Shown: positions 34,535 through 43,878, counted from the first letter of the stretch. The stretch is DNA of 64,000 nt from Planctomycetota bacterium (GCA_029260765.1 JAJDCP010000185.1:1-64000); one strand, 5' to 3'. A program made the numbers and translations. The notes: a model not told the origin generated them from the sequence alone.

Positions 34535-35488
34535 TTACTCGCTGGCCTCGAAGGCGGCTTGCCCCTGCTCGAGGAACTGCAAGCCTGCCTTGAGCGACTG
34601 GGCCCCGACCAGCTCAGCCAGTTTGTTTCCTTCGCCGTCGAGGATCAGCAGGGTGGGCGTGCCCCGCAACTCGTAGCGTTCGATCAGCCCCGGCGACGCA
34701 CAGAAGTCGCGGTGGACGGGCAGGAAGCGCTCGCTGGCGGCCGCGAAGCTCGGTTCGGTCAGTCCATTGCGATGCAACATCGCACAGGGCGGGCAATTCT
34801 CCTGGTCCAGCAGCAACAGCACTGCTTTCTGCTCGCTCTGCGCGAGCGCCAGGGCCGCTTCGAGCTCCGTCTCCTGCCAGGCCACACCCGCCGCCCGGCG
34901 GGCGACGCCCGCGAAGTGCTCCGCACTGCTCAGGGCGAGCTCTTCATTGAGCTGGGAAAGCAGCTGCCTGTAGGCCGCGAGAGCCTGGGCCTCGGCACCC
35001 GACTGGGCATCACTGACGGCCCGGGCCAGGCTGCGCAAAGTCGCAGCGCTGTCGAGCTGTACCACCTCGATCAGCCTACGGCGTAGCGTGACGACCTGCT
35101 CGATGTCCTTGTCGAGGTTGCGGATGCGGCCCTCGACCTCAATGCTGCGGAAGCGCTCCTGGCCGGTATCCCAGCTGCCGACGAAACGGAAACTCTCGAG
35201 CACACGCGTCCCCATGCCGCCGTCCGGTCCGGTTCCCCGGGCGCTGAGGCTGATCTCTTGCAGGCCCTCGCTGTCGGGTGCCGCGATGGGGTCCAGCTGG
35301 AAACACGCGTACAGCTCGGGCAGGGACCAGACCAGCTCTTCGCTCCCCGCGCCCTGCTCGATGGTGCGCTGCCAGTCGCGCATGCAGAGGTGGGCCAGGC
35401 CCCGGATCACGACGTCGTCTGCGTACTGAGCGGCCTGCAGTACGATGTTGTGTGCGGGGGGCGGGGAGCGACCGGGGACTCCGCACAA
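34535..35488 (-). CDS. Thioredoxin-like protein with CPPC active site
   Basis: About 317 residues. A helical N-terminal region of about 190 residues (ending near LSQLNEELALSS) is followed by a thioredoxin fold: LLLLDQENCPPCAMLHR holds the CxxC redox pair, then FLPVHRDFC and RGTPTLLILDGEG with the cis-proline. This resembles DUF255/thioredoxin-like domains that work on intracellular or periplasmic thiols. The start is uncertain: the frame is open far upstream, but the divergent secreted-protein gene begins near 35622. TTG at 35488 and GTG at 35410 are both possible, each without a good ribosome binding site. No signal peptide is clear. Confidence 0.65.
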   Translation of the reverse strand: MCGVPGRSPPPAHNIVLQAAQYADDVVIRGLAHLCMRDWQRTIEQGAGSEELVWSLPELYACFQLDPIAAPDSEGLQEISLSARGTGPDGGMGTRVLESFRFVGSWDTGQERFRSIEVEGRIRNLDKDIEQVVTLRRRLIEVVQLDSAATLRSLARAVSDAQSGAEAQALAAYRQLLSQLNEELALSSAEHFAGVARRAAGVAWQETELEAALALAQSEQKAVLLLLDQENCPPCAMLHRNGLTEPSFAAASERFLPVHRDFCASPGLIERYELRGTPTLLILDGEGNKLAELVGAQSLKAGLQFLEQGQAAFEASE

Positions 35489-35621
35489 TGCTGTTACGGT
35501 ACACCCGACATGCCAGATCGGTAGACCACCCGACCGCGGGCTGACGGACGCTCCGGGCTCTCGGATCCGGCATTCTGATTGCACAGCCAAAGGATGCAGA
35601 CCTCCTACCCCGGATGCCCCC

Positions 35622-36527
35622 ATGCGCAGTCTGATGCTTCTGGTCCTGACAGCTTCAACGATGGCCCAACTCGGCCCTGACACCGCCTGGCAGGAAGAGC
35701 TCCAGGCCGCTCGGCAGCGGCTCGAGACGGCTCTGCAAACGGGGCGCGGACACAAACGCGGTACCGCGCTGGTCATCGCCCAGCTCGAGCAGGACTTCGA
35801 CCAGCTTCTGGACGATCCTTCAGAGACGCCGCTTACCGACTTCGAGAAGAAGCTCGCGCAGGCCTTCGAGCGCATAATCTCTGGCTGGACGGCGCACATC
35901 AACGAGTTGAAGTCGCTGCGGCTGAGCAGCATCCGTGAGAGTCTGCTGGCCATCGTGCGCCTGACCGAAGCGCAGCTCGACAGTGGAGCCCGGGCCGTAG
36001 ACAAGCTCGTGCCCGAACGGACCGCGTTGCAGCAAGAGCTCGCGGAACTCGGAGCTCGGGAAGAGCTGACGGGTGAGCCTCTGCGACACTGGCGGATCAT
36101 CAACCGGAAACTGCGGCTGCAGCAGCGTTATCTGGACGGCTATGCCCGGCGCGATCTCGAGCTGCAGGCGCTGCGCGCATCCCTGATCCGCAGCGCCGAC
36201 ATCTGCGCCGTCCTCGATGCGATGGCGGACGAGCTCAGCACCGCCCTGCAGGTGGAGCACGAGTACTTGAGCGATCTGCTGTCCCTTCCGCAGCTCCCGA
36301 TGTTCGAAGAGAACCCACGGCTGTCCAGGATGTACAACCTGTGGTACACCCTCGACACGAGCTTCGTCTCGCTGGACGCGCCCTGGGAAGAGCTGTTGGA
36401 CTGCGCAGAGATCTACCTGGAGGCACTGGAATTGGGCCTTCTACCAGAGCGCCTGCGGCTGAAGCTGGACGCGTTCAGCGAGCGCCGTCTGCGCTGGCAA
36501 GGGCCGGTCTCGAGCGCCTGGTTTTGA
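35622..36527 (+). CDS. Exported coiled-coil protein of unknown function
   Basis: 301 residues. A short signal peptide (MRSLMLLVLTASTMAQ) is followed by helical, Leu/Glu/Arg-rich sequence with heptad-like stretches (WQEELQAARQRLETAL, RTALQQELAELGAREEL). No enzyme motif, lipobox or membrane helix is visible. ATG at 35622 fixes a sensible signal peptide, but the ribosome binding site is poor. It stands divergent from the thioredoxin-like gene and convergent with the acetyltransferase gene. Confidence 0.65.
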   Translation: MRSLMLLVLTASTMAQLGPDTAWQEELQAARQRLETALQTGRGHKRGTALVIAQLEQDFDQLLDDPSETPLTDFEKKLAQAFERIISGWTAHINELKSLRLSSIRESLLAIVRLTEAQLDSGARAVDKLVPERTALQQELAELGAREELTGEPLRHWRIINRKLRLQQRYLDGYARRDLELQALRASLIRSADICAVLDAMADELSTALQVEHEYLSDLLSLPQLPMFEENPRLSRMYNLWYTLDTSFVSLDAPWEELLDCAEIYLEALELGLLPERLRLKLDAFSERRLRWQGPVSSAWF

Positions 36528-36611
36528 GCCGCACAGCGCTGCCCCGCGGAAAGATGCAGCCTGCGCGAGAGACAGCACCATTCTGGTAACTTCCAGTACG
36601 AGAGCGCCGTC

Positions 36612-37403
36612 TCATTCAGGCCTGAGCACCGCAGGCAGGCGCTCCCAATAGGTCATCCTGCCGTGGCGCTGGAATCCCAGCCGCGCCACGATCGGTGCCG
36701 AGCTCTCGAGCCTGGCGTACAACCCCACACGCTCTAGACCAGCCGCGCGGGCAGCCTCGATGCGGGCTGCGAGGACCGCGCGGTAGATGCCCTGTCCGCG
36801 CGCCGGAGGGACCGTGCAGCCGCCCCATAGCAGGCCGAAACGCAGCGCAGGGAACATTGTCAGCCCGCCGGTCGCAGCGGGTACCCCTGCGGAATCCCGG
36901 GCCAGCACGCGCACAACCCGGGATCCGCGGCACTGCTCGAGCTGCTGGTCAAGAACTTCCGGGCCCAGCACGCCGTGGCTGTGACCGAAGGAGCGATCCG
37001 AGACAGCGATCGCCGCCAACAAACTGGAGCGCTCACGGATCGGCTGGACATCCACGCTGGGCTGCGCGGCCTGCCAGTCGGGGACGGACAGCGTGAAACC
37101 GTCGTGCGCCGGTCCAGACCGATAGCCGGCAGCGCTCAGCGCGGCCAGGAGAGCGGGATGGTGGTTCTGGGGGCAGACGAGCCAGCGCGAACGCACGCCG
37201 CGATGGGCAGCGACGACTTCCGCGATCAAGGCAGGTACGCGCTCGGAGGCCGCACGCGTACGCACCACGGTGTTCAGGTAGGGCATGTTCCGTTCGCAGG
37301 CCAGATAGGCCAGCTCAGCGCGGTCGACGACGCGTACGTCGCTCGGAACCCAGAAGAAGTCGGCCTGCGTGTCTTCAAGGATCGCATCGGGATGCGCGGG
37401 CAT
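36612..37403 (-). CDS. GNAT-family N-acetyltransferase
   Basis: 263 residues. The C-terminal half holds a GNAT fold with an acetyl-CoA pyrophosphate loop in the segment GCTVPPARGQGIYRAVL (R/Q-x-x-G-x-G/A-like PPARGQGIY), then a helix and the strand VGLYARLESSAPIVARLGF typical of motif B. The N-terminal half (about 1-125) is a divergent GNAT-like lobe, so this may be a tandem GNAT. ATG at 37403 has GGGAGGACG upstream. It starts 57 nt after the metalloprotease stop and is probably in the same operon. The substrate is unknown. Confidence 0.82.
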   Translation of the reverse strand: MPAHPDAILEDTQADFFWVPSDVRVVDRAELAYLACERNMPYLNTVVRTRAASERVPALIAEVVAAHRGVRSRWLVCPQNHHPALLAALSAAGYRSGPAHDGFTLSVPDWQAAQPSVDVQPIRERSSLLAAIAVSDRSFGHSHGVLGPEVLDQQLEQCRGSRVVRVLARDSAGVPAATGGLTMFPALRFGLLWGGCTVPPARGQGIYRAVLAARIEAARAAGLERVGLYARLESSAPIVARLGFQRHGRMTYWERLPAVLRPE

Positions 37404-37460
37404 GGTTGCGTCCTCCCTCATGCGCCTGACTGTGCTCGAGGAGCCACGGCCCGGGCCGCC

Positions 37461-39371
37461 TCAGCCGCCCGTCACTCCCCAGCCCCGCAGCCGCAGTTGG
37501 CAGACACCGCAGAACTCGCGGTTCTTGCGGTCGTCGTGGTAGCCCATCAGGCACTTGGCTGCCGTGGGTTCGTGGCGCTCGGGTTTCCAGAGCTCGCTGC
37601 CCACAGCCTTCTCGGGATGGGCCAGATACAGCCCGTGGCCGCACTCGTGGGCCAGCGTCACTCCGAAGCTGTCGTGCGGCTGATACGCAAAAGTGTAGGC
37701 GCGGAACAAGACCGCGATCCGGTCGGCGTCGACATTCACCGTGTAGGCGCCGGGGAACCTCGGTTCGTTGCCGAAACTCGGTACCTCCGTCGGCATGTGG
37801 ATCAGATGCACGCCGGGGCCCTTGCCTGCGACCAGAGTGGAGACCAGCTGTTTCTGGATCTCTTTGGAGAACTTGACGCCGAACTCCGCAATGATCGACG
37901 TCTCCCTGCGTGAGGCCGGGTCGGGCCGCGCGGCCTTCAGCAGCCTGCTCAGAGCCTCACGTCCCTTGTCCTGATCGTCTCCCTCAAAGGCGGCGAACGC
38001 CTCTGCGTCAAACGGGAAGTGTCCCTCATCGCGGTAGTATTCGTGGTAGCCAAAACCCTGCGCGGGCAAGTCTGCTGCCTTGAACAGCGCGTCAAAAATG
38101 GCCCTATGCTGCGCCAACTCGCTACCGCCATCGAGCATCACAGCATCGCGCGCCGCCGTGAATGCATGGCTGAAGGCGGCTCCACCAACCAGCTCGGGAA
38201 CCTCGACATTCGGGGCGACGCGCAGCTCGATGAAGGCTCGAGCGAACTTGAGATTGGCCTGCCGGAACTGCGCCTGCAACTCGGCGCGAACTGCGCCTGG
38301 ATCCGGATGCAGCTCGGTCCCGAAAGCCGAATGGGAAGCCAGAGTCAGCGTGTGCCAGAGCACGAAGATGCGCTCCCCCGCGACCGAGGGCTTCGCTTGG
38401 GGCCCGGGATGCGCCACCCCGTGATGGTAGCTGAGCTTCACCCGGGAGTGCGCCCCGGCCCAACGCGCCGGCTTGAAGACGAACGGAGCATCGAGAGCCA
38501 GAACCTGCGAGCTGGGGCCTTCACGCGTCTGCGCCTTGGACACGCGCGTGACAAAGTCTCTGTGGGGATGGTCCGGGGCCAGAACATCGTCCGCCGGCTC
38601 GACCGACCAACGCAGCTTCAAGCCCGCTGTCGCGGCGGGTGCAGGCACGGCCTGGTTGCGTGAGTTGTAGACCAACACCTCGGCTGTGAGCGAGACCTCG
38701 GGCTGAGGCTGCGCCCCCCACCAGGCCTGTAGTCGTCGGTAGGCCAGGTCGGCGTTCCCGCTGTTGGGGTCGTCGTTCTCGTCCGCCGACATGCTGAAAT
38801 TGCGCCGTTCGAAATACAGCCGCGCGGGCTCGGGCGGCTCCATTGTCAGCGCCTGGTCGATCGCGCGCGCCTCTTCTGCCAGGGCACGCGGGCGTAGATC
38901 AGCGACCACGACCTCGAGGTAGATCTTCTTGCGGTACCTGCGGCCAGGGGTCTGGATGTCCATCAGGACCTGATACGGGGAATCAGCTACGGTCAAATGA
39001 CCCCCGTTGATGGTCCCGTCGAAGAACAGCTGTCCGCGCTCCAGCTCGCTTCTCGTCAGCTCATGCGTCCAGATCGGAGGGGTCGGCGCGTCGGAAGCCT
39101 TGAAGATCATGATGCAGCCACTGAGACAATGATCGCCGTGAAGGATCTTCCAGCGGAACTTCAGGCTCCCGTCATTGCCTGGCGCGACACGGTACGGAAA
39201 CAGGTTCGGCGCGTTGAGAACCCGTGATGGAGGGGCGCTGCGCAGATGCACTGCGGGTTCCATCCAGAGGCGTTCCAGTTGGGGAACCCCGCAGGGCAGG
39301 ATCGGGTGGCGCACCCGCGGCGGCAGATCCGGCTTGTACTCACTGTCCTGGGGACGCGGCGGGTATCCCAT
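37461..39371 (-). CDS. Metzincin-like zinc metalloprotease, possible secreted effector
   Basis: 636 residues with no signal peptide. The N-terminal third has beta-rich segments (LKFRWKILHGDHCLSGCIMIF and following). The extended zinc motif HECGHGLYLAH (about 575-585) is HExxHxxxxxH, and C-L-M-G-Y about 22 residues further fits a Met-turn, which together define the metzincin type. The C-terminus has CGVC, perhaps a second metal site. The ATG at 39371 overlaps the TGA of the preceding small gene (TGATG), so both are translated together. A cytoplasmic-looking protease coupled to a small partner is typical of contractile-injection effectors, but no injection genes are in the window. Confidence 0.72.
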   Translation of the reverse strand: MGYPPRPQDSEYKPDLPPRVRHPILPCGVPQLERLWMEPAVHLRSAPPSRVLNAPNLFPYRVAPGNDGSLKFRWKILHGDHCLSGCIMIFKASDAPTPPIWTHELTRSELERGQLFFDGTINGGHLTVADSPYQVLMDIQTPGRRYRKKIYLEVVVADLRPRALAEEARAIDQALTMEPPEPARLYFERRNFSMSADENDDPNSGNADLAYRRLQAWWGAQPQPEVSLTAEVLVYNSRNQAVPAPAATAGLKLRWSVEPADDVLAPDHPHRDFVTRVSKAQTREGPSSQVLALDAPFVFKPARWAGAHSRVKLSYHHGVAHPGPQAKPSVAGERIFVLWHTLTLASHSAFGTELHPDPGAVRAELQAQFRQANLKFARAFIELRVAPNVEVPELVGGAAFSHAFTAARDAVMLDGGSELAQHRAIFDALFKAADLPAQGFGYHEYYRDEGHFPFDAEAFAAFEGDDQDKGREALSRLLKAARPDPASRRETSIIAEFGVKFSKEIQKQLVSTLVAGKGPGVHLIHMPTEVPSFGNEPRFPGAYTVNVDADRIAVLFRAYTFAYQPHDSFGVTLAHECGHGLYLAHPEKAVGSELWKPERHEPTAAKCLMGYHDDRKNREFCGVCQLRLRGWGVTGG

Positions 39372-39607
39372 CAGCGCGCGCTCGTGTCGGACGGTGCCAG
39401 CCCTGCCTGAACATGGGCGAACAGCGCAGCCTGCGCCTGCTTGCCCGCGGCCAGTCCGTCTTTGAGCAGCCCCTCGACACGCGAGCGCAGATCCGTCGCG
39501 GCCAACTCGGGCCGCTCAGCGGCGACGCGCCGCACGCACCAGTCGACGAACCCGGCATTGGTATCGAGCCAGAAACCGTGGAGTTGTGAAGCACGGATCT
39601 TGAGCAT
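39371..39607 (-). CDS. Small protein coupled to the metalloprotease
   Basis: 78 residues, helical. It opens MLKIRASQLHGFWLDTNAGF, which resembles short proteins beginning M-x-x-I-R-x-x-Q-M found next to type VI secretion effectors in myxobacteria and relatives; this is a resemblance by eye only. ATG at 39607 has GGGAG upstream. Its stop overlaps the protease start by one base. A chaperone, adaptor or immunity role for the protease is the natural guess. Confidence 0.6.
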   Translation of the reverse strand: MLKIRASQLHGFWLDTNAGFVDWCVRRVAAERPELAATDLRSRVEGLLKDGLAAGKQAQAALFAHVQAGLAPSDTSAR

Positions 39608-40410
39608 GGCTACTCCCTGGAGACTCTTGGCAGCGTGGGGGAAGGTTTGTGGGGCATTCCCCATCATACGCAGCGGGCTCGTCGTTGCCTCGCTTCGTTT
39701 TTGCCGAATCGGTCCGTCGAGGACATCGGAGGACCGGGCAGAACGCCTACGCCACAGGCCTCCCGGACACAATGGGAGCAGCCGCTCCGCGCCTGCCGAG
39801 CTCAGTCCGGAACCGCCGCCCCCTGTTCCGTCCAGATCCGCATCTGGGCGACAAACTCCTCATGGCTCAAGGCGGCTTGGCACGCCCCTCACCGGGATTC
39901 CAACCCCAGCGCGCGAGCGGATGGCCTCACCTTCCAGGTGCACGGTGCAGGCACCGCACTGCGCCATACCGAGCCCAATTGGGTACCGGTCAGGCCCAGC
40001 TGCTCGCGCAGCACCCATAGCAAGGGTGTGTCCGGGCCGATAGGGACGGGTTGTTGGCATTATTACGAAATTGTCCAAACCGAGCAGCCCAACTCTCTGG
40101 GCGCCCCGTTACGCAGCGCAGCAGAACTGCACGCGTCTTCGGGCGGCTGGAGACCACAAGACAGCTTCGATGGGATCGTCTGGCTCGCCCGCAGAACGAG
40201 GAGATCCCTGGGAAACGCAGGTTACGATTCGTCTCACATTCCGGTTCATGCTGCAATGCGTCGCGCGGACGAAACGCAGGCGGAAAGGGACAAACCACGG
40301 TATCATGCGGTCCGCAGGTTGTCGTACGTGTTGGTACGGAATTTGATACAGTTTCCGCTACCGAACATTCGGCTCATCCGCCGACCCCACATCATTGAGG
40401 TGTACAATCT
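39608..40410. other. Non-coding stretch of about 800 bp
   Basis: No intact gene is convincing on either strand; open frames here have implausible composition. The content seen is a decayed 2Fe-2S protein fragment (39914-40056), then a visibly less GC-rich part and the presumed promoter region of the exported PPC protein. A GAGGTG ribosome binding site lies before the ATG at 40411. Confidence 0.6.
39914..40056 (-). pseudogene. Remnant of a CoxS/IorA-type 2Fe-2S subunit
   Basis: One minus-strand frame reads PDTPLLWVLREQLGLTGTQ; the next frame continues GMAQCGACTVHLEGEAIRS. Joined, they give the N-terminal 2Fe-2S signature of the small subunit of molybdenum hydroxylases (isoquinoline 1-oxidoreductase/CO-dehydrogenase type). 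The frameshift, a stop just upstream and the absence of the rest show it is a fragment. No large-subunit genes are in the window. Confidence 0.7.
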
Positions 40411-42174
40411 ATGAAACTGAAGTTGACGACAGCGCTGTTGGTCGTGCTGACAGGTCTGCCTGTCCTGGGCCAGCAGTCGATCTTCTCTGAGGACTTCGAC
40501 GGCAACGCCGCGGGCTGGTCACTGCACGGCCTGTGGGCCGTCGATGGCAACCCCAGCGCGATGGCGGGCGGCGCGTTCCACTCGGGTAGCCAGAGCCTGA
40601 ACTTCAACAACGGCAACAACTACCACGGCAACCACCGGGCCTCCTGCCAGTCTCCGAGCATCCAGCTCTCAAGCACGGGCGAGCACACCCTGAGCTTCTA
40701 CTGCAACTACCGCACAGAGACGACCGGCCAGCGCTACGACAAGCGCAGCGTCGTGGTGCGCGAGGACGGCAGTGTTATCGGCGACTATCAGCTGGCCAGC
40801 CAGAGCTCCGTCGGTGCGGCGCGTCGCTGCAGCGCGATGGGCACCTGGCACCAGCACGAGTTCTTGTTCACTCCCAGCTCGGCACAGGCGCGCCTGCAGG
40901 TCGAGTTTGTGTTCGACTCGGTCGACGACTACGCCAATGACTTCCCGGGTTGGTTCGTCGACGACATGTCCGTGGTCGCTGTCGCCGGCCCCACGCCGGC
41001 TGTCTTCGACAAGGTCTCCCGGTCGACCCGCAACTTCCAGATGTATCAGATCACGACCGAGATCCTGGCCAACGGCTACGTCGAAGTGCGGCAGAGCTCC
41101 CCGACGGCGCGCTATGGGCTGCTGAGTGGGCAGGCGACGGCCGCCGAGCTGCAGGCGCTCGAGCAGGCGATCAGCGCCGCCAACCTGGCTGCCATTCCGT
41201 CGAATATCCCCGATCCCAACATCTATATCGTCGCGCCGACCAGCTCGGACTTGAACGTCGAGTCCCAGATCGCCGCGAACCACAACCGGATCGGCTCCAG
41301 CCTCGGCGTCTACGGAGCCTGGGCGGCCAGTCTGAACCCGGTGATGGCGGCCATCGAGACCATCCAGGCCCGCTTCCTCGCCGGCACCCCTGCGGGAGAT
41401 GACCACGGCGACAGCTATCAGAACGCAAGCAGCCTCGACACCGATCCGAGCGTACCCGCTCTGAACGGGGCTATCGATCCTGCCGGCGATGTCGACTACT
41501 TCCAGATCGCCGAGATCGCGCCCGCTTTCGCGATCACCGCCCCGCCGCTGCGGACGTACACGATCGAAACCGGCGTGCTCGGCAACATGGACACCTACAT
41601 CGAGCTGTACGCCAGCGATGGTACCACCCTGCTCGCCAACAACGACGACGGCGGTCAGGGCCTGGCCTCGCGCATCGTGCACACCGCGGTGCTCGGCTCG
41701 GTGATGTATGTCAAGGTGCGCCACTACAGCGCGACCGGTACGGGCGAATACACGATCGAAGCCAGCGCCACAGGCAACAACACGGTGCCGGGGCCGACCA
41801 GTGACGATCACGGCAACACCCCGACCGACGCGACCAGCATCACCCTGGGCGGCTCTCCGACCAGCGGCGCGATCGATCCCGCGGGCGACGTCGACTACTT
41901 CAAGTGGATCGAGATGGTGATCGCCATCTTCCCGCCGCCGCAGGCGACCTATGTGATCGAGACTTCGGTTGTCGGCAACATGGACACGATCCTCGAGATC
42001 TACGCCCACGACGGCACGACCCTGCTGGACTCGAACGATGACGCTCCCGGTCTGGGTTATGCCTCGCGCATCACCTACACAGGCAATGCGGGCAGCATCG
42101 GCTCGGTCAAGGTGCGTCACTACAGCAGCACGGGTACGGGCAGCTACACGGTGTCCGTCAAGACGATCCCCTGA
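40411..42174 (+). CDS. Exported protein with two pre-peptidase C-terminal (PPC) domains
   Basis: 587 residues with a signal peptide (LTTALLVVLTGLPVLGQ). Residues about 20-195 look like a jelly-roll/CBM-type beta-sandwich (EDFDGNAAGWSLHG..., FPGWFVDDMSV). After a helical middle come two PPC-like repeats of about 110 residues, each opening DDHGDSYQNA / DDHGNTPTDA and containing GAIDPAGDVDYFK, GNMDT and VKVRHYS; the second is a near copy of the first. PPC domains usually end secreted proteases, but no protease is visible, so this may be a binding or surface protein. The next gene overlaps its stop (TGATG). Confidence 0.82.
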   Translation: MKLKLTTALLVVLTGLPVLGQQSIFSEDFDGNAAGWSLHGLWAVDGNPSAMAGGAFHSGSQSLNFNNGNNYHGNHRASCQSPSIQLSSTGEHTLSFYCNYRTETTGQRYDKRSVVVREDGSVIGDYQLASQSSVGAARRCSAMGTWHQHEFLFTPSSAQARLQVEFVFDSVDDYANDFPGWFVDDMSVVAVAGPTPAVFDKVSRSTRNFQMYQITTEILANGYVEVRQSSPTARYGLLSGQATAAELQALEQAISAANLAAIPSNIPDPNIYIVAPTSSDLNVESQIAANHNRIGSSLGVYGAWAASLNPVMAAIETIQARFLAGTPAGDDHGDSYQNASSLDTDPSVPALNGAIDPAGDVDYFQIAEIAPAFAITAPPLRTYTIETGVLGNMDTYIELYASDGTTLLANNDDGGQGLASRIVHTAVLGSVMYVKVRHYSATGTGEYTIEASATGNNTVPGPTSDDHGNTPTDATSITLGGSPTSGAIDPAGDVDYFKWIEMVIAIFPPPQATYVIETSVVGNMDTILEIYAHDGTTLLDSNDDAPGLGYASRITYTGNAGSIGSVKVRHYSSTGTGSYTVSVKTIP

Positions 42175-42854
42175 TGCGGGGGCTCCTTCTGGGGCTGGCC
42201 GTTCTGTTCTGCGGGGCCGTCCTGTTCCTGGTCTTTGGCATGTCGGAGGCGCCGCCGCCTCCGACGGGCAACGATCGGGGAACAGAGACGGCCCCGGGCT
42301 CTGTCACGCCTGAAACCAGCTCAGCCGATCCACAGCCGGCGAACACCCCTACGCCGGAGCGACCCGAGGTTGCTGACGAGAGCTTCGAACAGCATCTGCG
42401 GGAAGTGCTCACGCACGCTGACAAGCAAGCCAGTGACACGCTGCTACGCGATTGGCGCAGCGGACGCCTGAGCCCTGAGCAGGACCGCAAGGTCTGGCAG
42501 GCCATCGCGAGGTTGCCGGCCGACGAAGTCGAGAAGGCCGCCGGTCGGCTGTTTCTCGAAGACGAGCTCAGCCCGGCCCAGGCCGAGGGCTACGCTAGCC
42601 TGTTGGCGACTTCGGGAACTGGGCTGGCCGTCGAGTACCTGCTCGCAGGGGCCCAAAGGCCGCTTGTGCGTGCCGAGGCTGTGGCGGCGTTGGCCACTGT
42701 CTCCGAGCTCGGCGCTCTACCCGCCCTGGCGGAGGCGGTCCGAGCAGACACCGCGCCGGAGGTGCTGCAGGCGCTGCTGGCTGCGTTGCGCAACATGGAT
42801 GCTGCCAAGGCCCGGGACCTGGAAGCGGCCATCCTCGAGATCCTCGATCCCTGA
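42174..42854 (+). CDS. Membrane-anchored HEAT-repeat-like protein
   Basis: 226 residues. An N-terminal membrane helix (LLLGLAVLFCGAVLFLVFG) is followed by a Pro/Thr-rich linker and helical pairs in the C-terminal 130 residues, including HEAT-type VRAEAVAALATVSELGALPALAEAV. The ATG overlaps the stop of the PPC protein gene by one base, so translation is coupled. It is likely a periplasmic or surface partner of that protein. No enzyme domain is seen. Confidence 0.75.
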   Translation: MRGLLLGLAVLFCGAVLFLVFGMSEAPPPPTGNDRGTETAPGSVTPETSSADPQPANTPTPERPEVADESFEQHLREVLTHADKQASDTLLRDWRSGRLSPEQDRKVWQAIARLPADEVEKAAGRLFLEDELSPAQAEGYASLLATSGTGLAVEYLLAGAQRPLVRAEAVAALATVSELGALPALAEAVRADTAPEVLQALLAALRNMDAAKARDLEAAILEILDP

Positions 42855-42855
42855 A

Positions 42856-43008
42856 ATGCTGGTCCTGTTGCGGCGTGCCGTTATGGGCTGTGACGTGCAT
42901 CCTGCGCAGCTGGCCGAGCTGCATCCCGAAGAGCTGGTACGACGCCTGACACGCCTGATCGGGCCGGTCGATCTCGACTGCTTCTTCCCACCGGCTCGAC
43001 AGTCTTGA
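42856..43008 (+). CDS. Possible 50-residue protein
   Basis: An ATG one base after the HEAT-like gene's stop opens a 50-residue frame (MLVLLRRAVMGCDVHPAQLAE...RLIGPVDLDCFFPPARQS). Two cysteines and a regular helix pattern make it plausible, and its position fits the operon, but it lacks a separate ribosome binding site and no family is recognised. Confidence 0.35.
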   Translation: MLVLLRRAVMGCDVHPAQLAELHPEELVRRLTRLIGPVDLDCFFPPARQS

Positions 43009-43063
43009 CCTCAAGCTTCATCCACGAGAACATGGGATCGAACCGCAACGAAGGAGTCCTCCC

Positions 43064-43858
43064 ATGCGTATGCTGCTTACGCTCCTGCTCTGCCTGGCCG
43101 GCATCCAGGCGCAGGAGATCGAGTTTGAAGCCCACCCCAGCCTGTTGCACAACGACGCGGTCTATGCCCTGAGCTTCAACGCTGCGGACCCGGCCGAGGT
43201 GGTCTTCGAGTTTGCCGTCGACGTCGAGCCGCGCACAGATGGCCGGCGCGTGCAGGTTGAGTTGCTGCACGTCGGCGTTGGGGGAGACTCCCGTCTCGAA
43301 CGCAGGCTGGGCGACGCGCTCGCCAACAGGCTGGCGCCGTTCGCCTTCGAGATCGACGACCAGGGCACGATTACAGCCATCGACCTGGCCGCCCACCTGC
43401 GCAAGCTCGCCGATCTACTCGGAAGGGTGCAGGACCGCGCCAGCGGGCCGTTGCAAAGGGTGATCGGGCGCGTAGTCCGGAAGCTGGCCACCGAGCTGCT
43501 CATCGTCGTGCTCGAACGCGGCTACAGCTGGCTCGCCCAGAACGACGGTGCGAACGCTCTGAAGCTGGAGACTATGGACATCTATCCGCTCGATCAGCCC
43601 GTCGGGGTGGGATTCGCCCAGACTCTGCCTGGCGCCGCCGGCGCCGTCTACACCCTGAGCTCGGTCGACGGGGAGACCGCGACTTTCCATTGGAGCGGCG
43701 AAGCAGGGCAAGCGACCGGTCCTCTCGCGGCCGGCCTGGCTCCGGAGGGCACGCTCGTGGTCGAACGAAGCGGCCAGATCCAGAGCCTGGAGGCGACCGT
43801 CGCGATCGGGCAGCGCGTGTTGGCGATGCGGCTCGAGCGGGTCGAGACCGATCGCTAG
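43064..43858 (+). CDS. Exported protein of unknown function
   Basis: 264 residues with a signal peptide (LLTLLLCLAGIQAQ). The body is mostly beta-strand with a central helix (ASGPLQRVIGRVVRKLATELLIVVLE). No catalytic or lipoprotein signature is visible. It follows the operon of the PPC, HEAT-like and small proteins by 55 nt and may complete an exported set. AAGGAG precedes the ATG. Confidence 0.7.
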   Translation: MRMLLTLLLCLAGIQAQEIEFEAHPSLLHNDAVYALSFNAADPAEVVFEFAVDVEPRTDGRRVQVELLHVGVGGDSRLERRLGDALANRLAPFAFEIDDQGTITAIDLAAHLRKLADLLGRVQDRASGPLQRVIGRVVRKLATELLIVVLERGYSWLAQNDGANALKLETMDIYPLDQPVGVGFAQTLPGAAGAVYTLSSVDGETATFHWSGEAGQATGPLAAGLAPEGTLVVERSGQIQSLEATVAIGQRVLAMRLERVETDR

Positions 43859-43878
43859 CGGTTCCTCGACTGCCCTGC

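Noticed and set aside
39635-40414. 259-codon open frame on the plus strand
   Set aside because: Composition is not protein-like and the stretch contains a decayed gene on the other strand.
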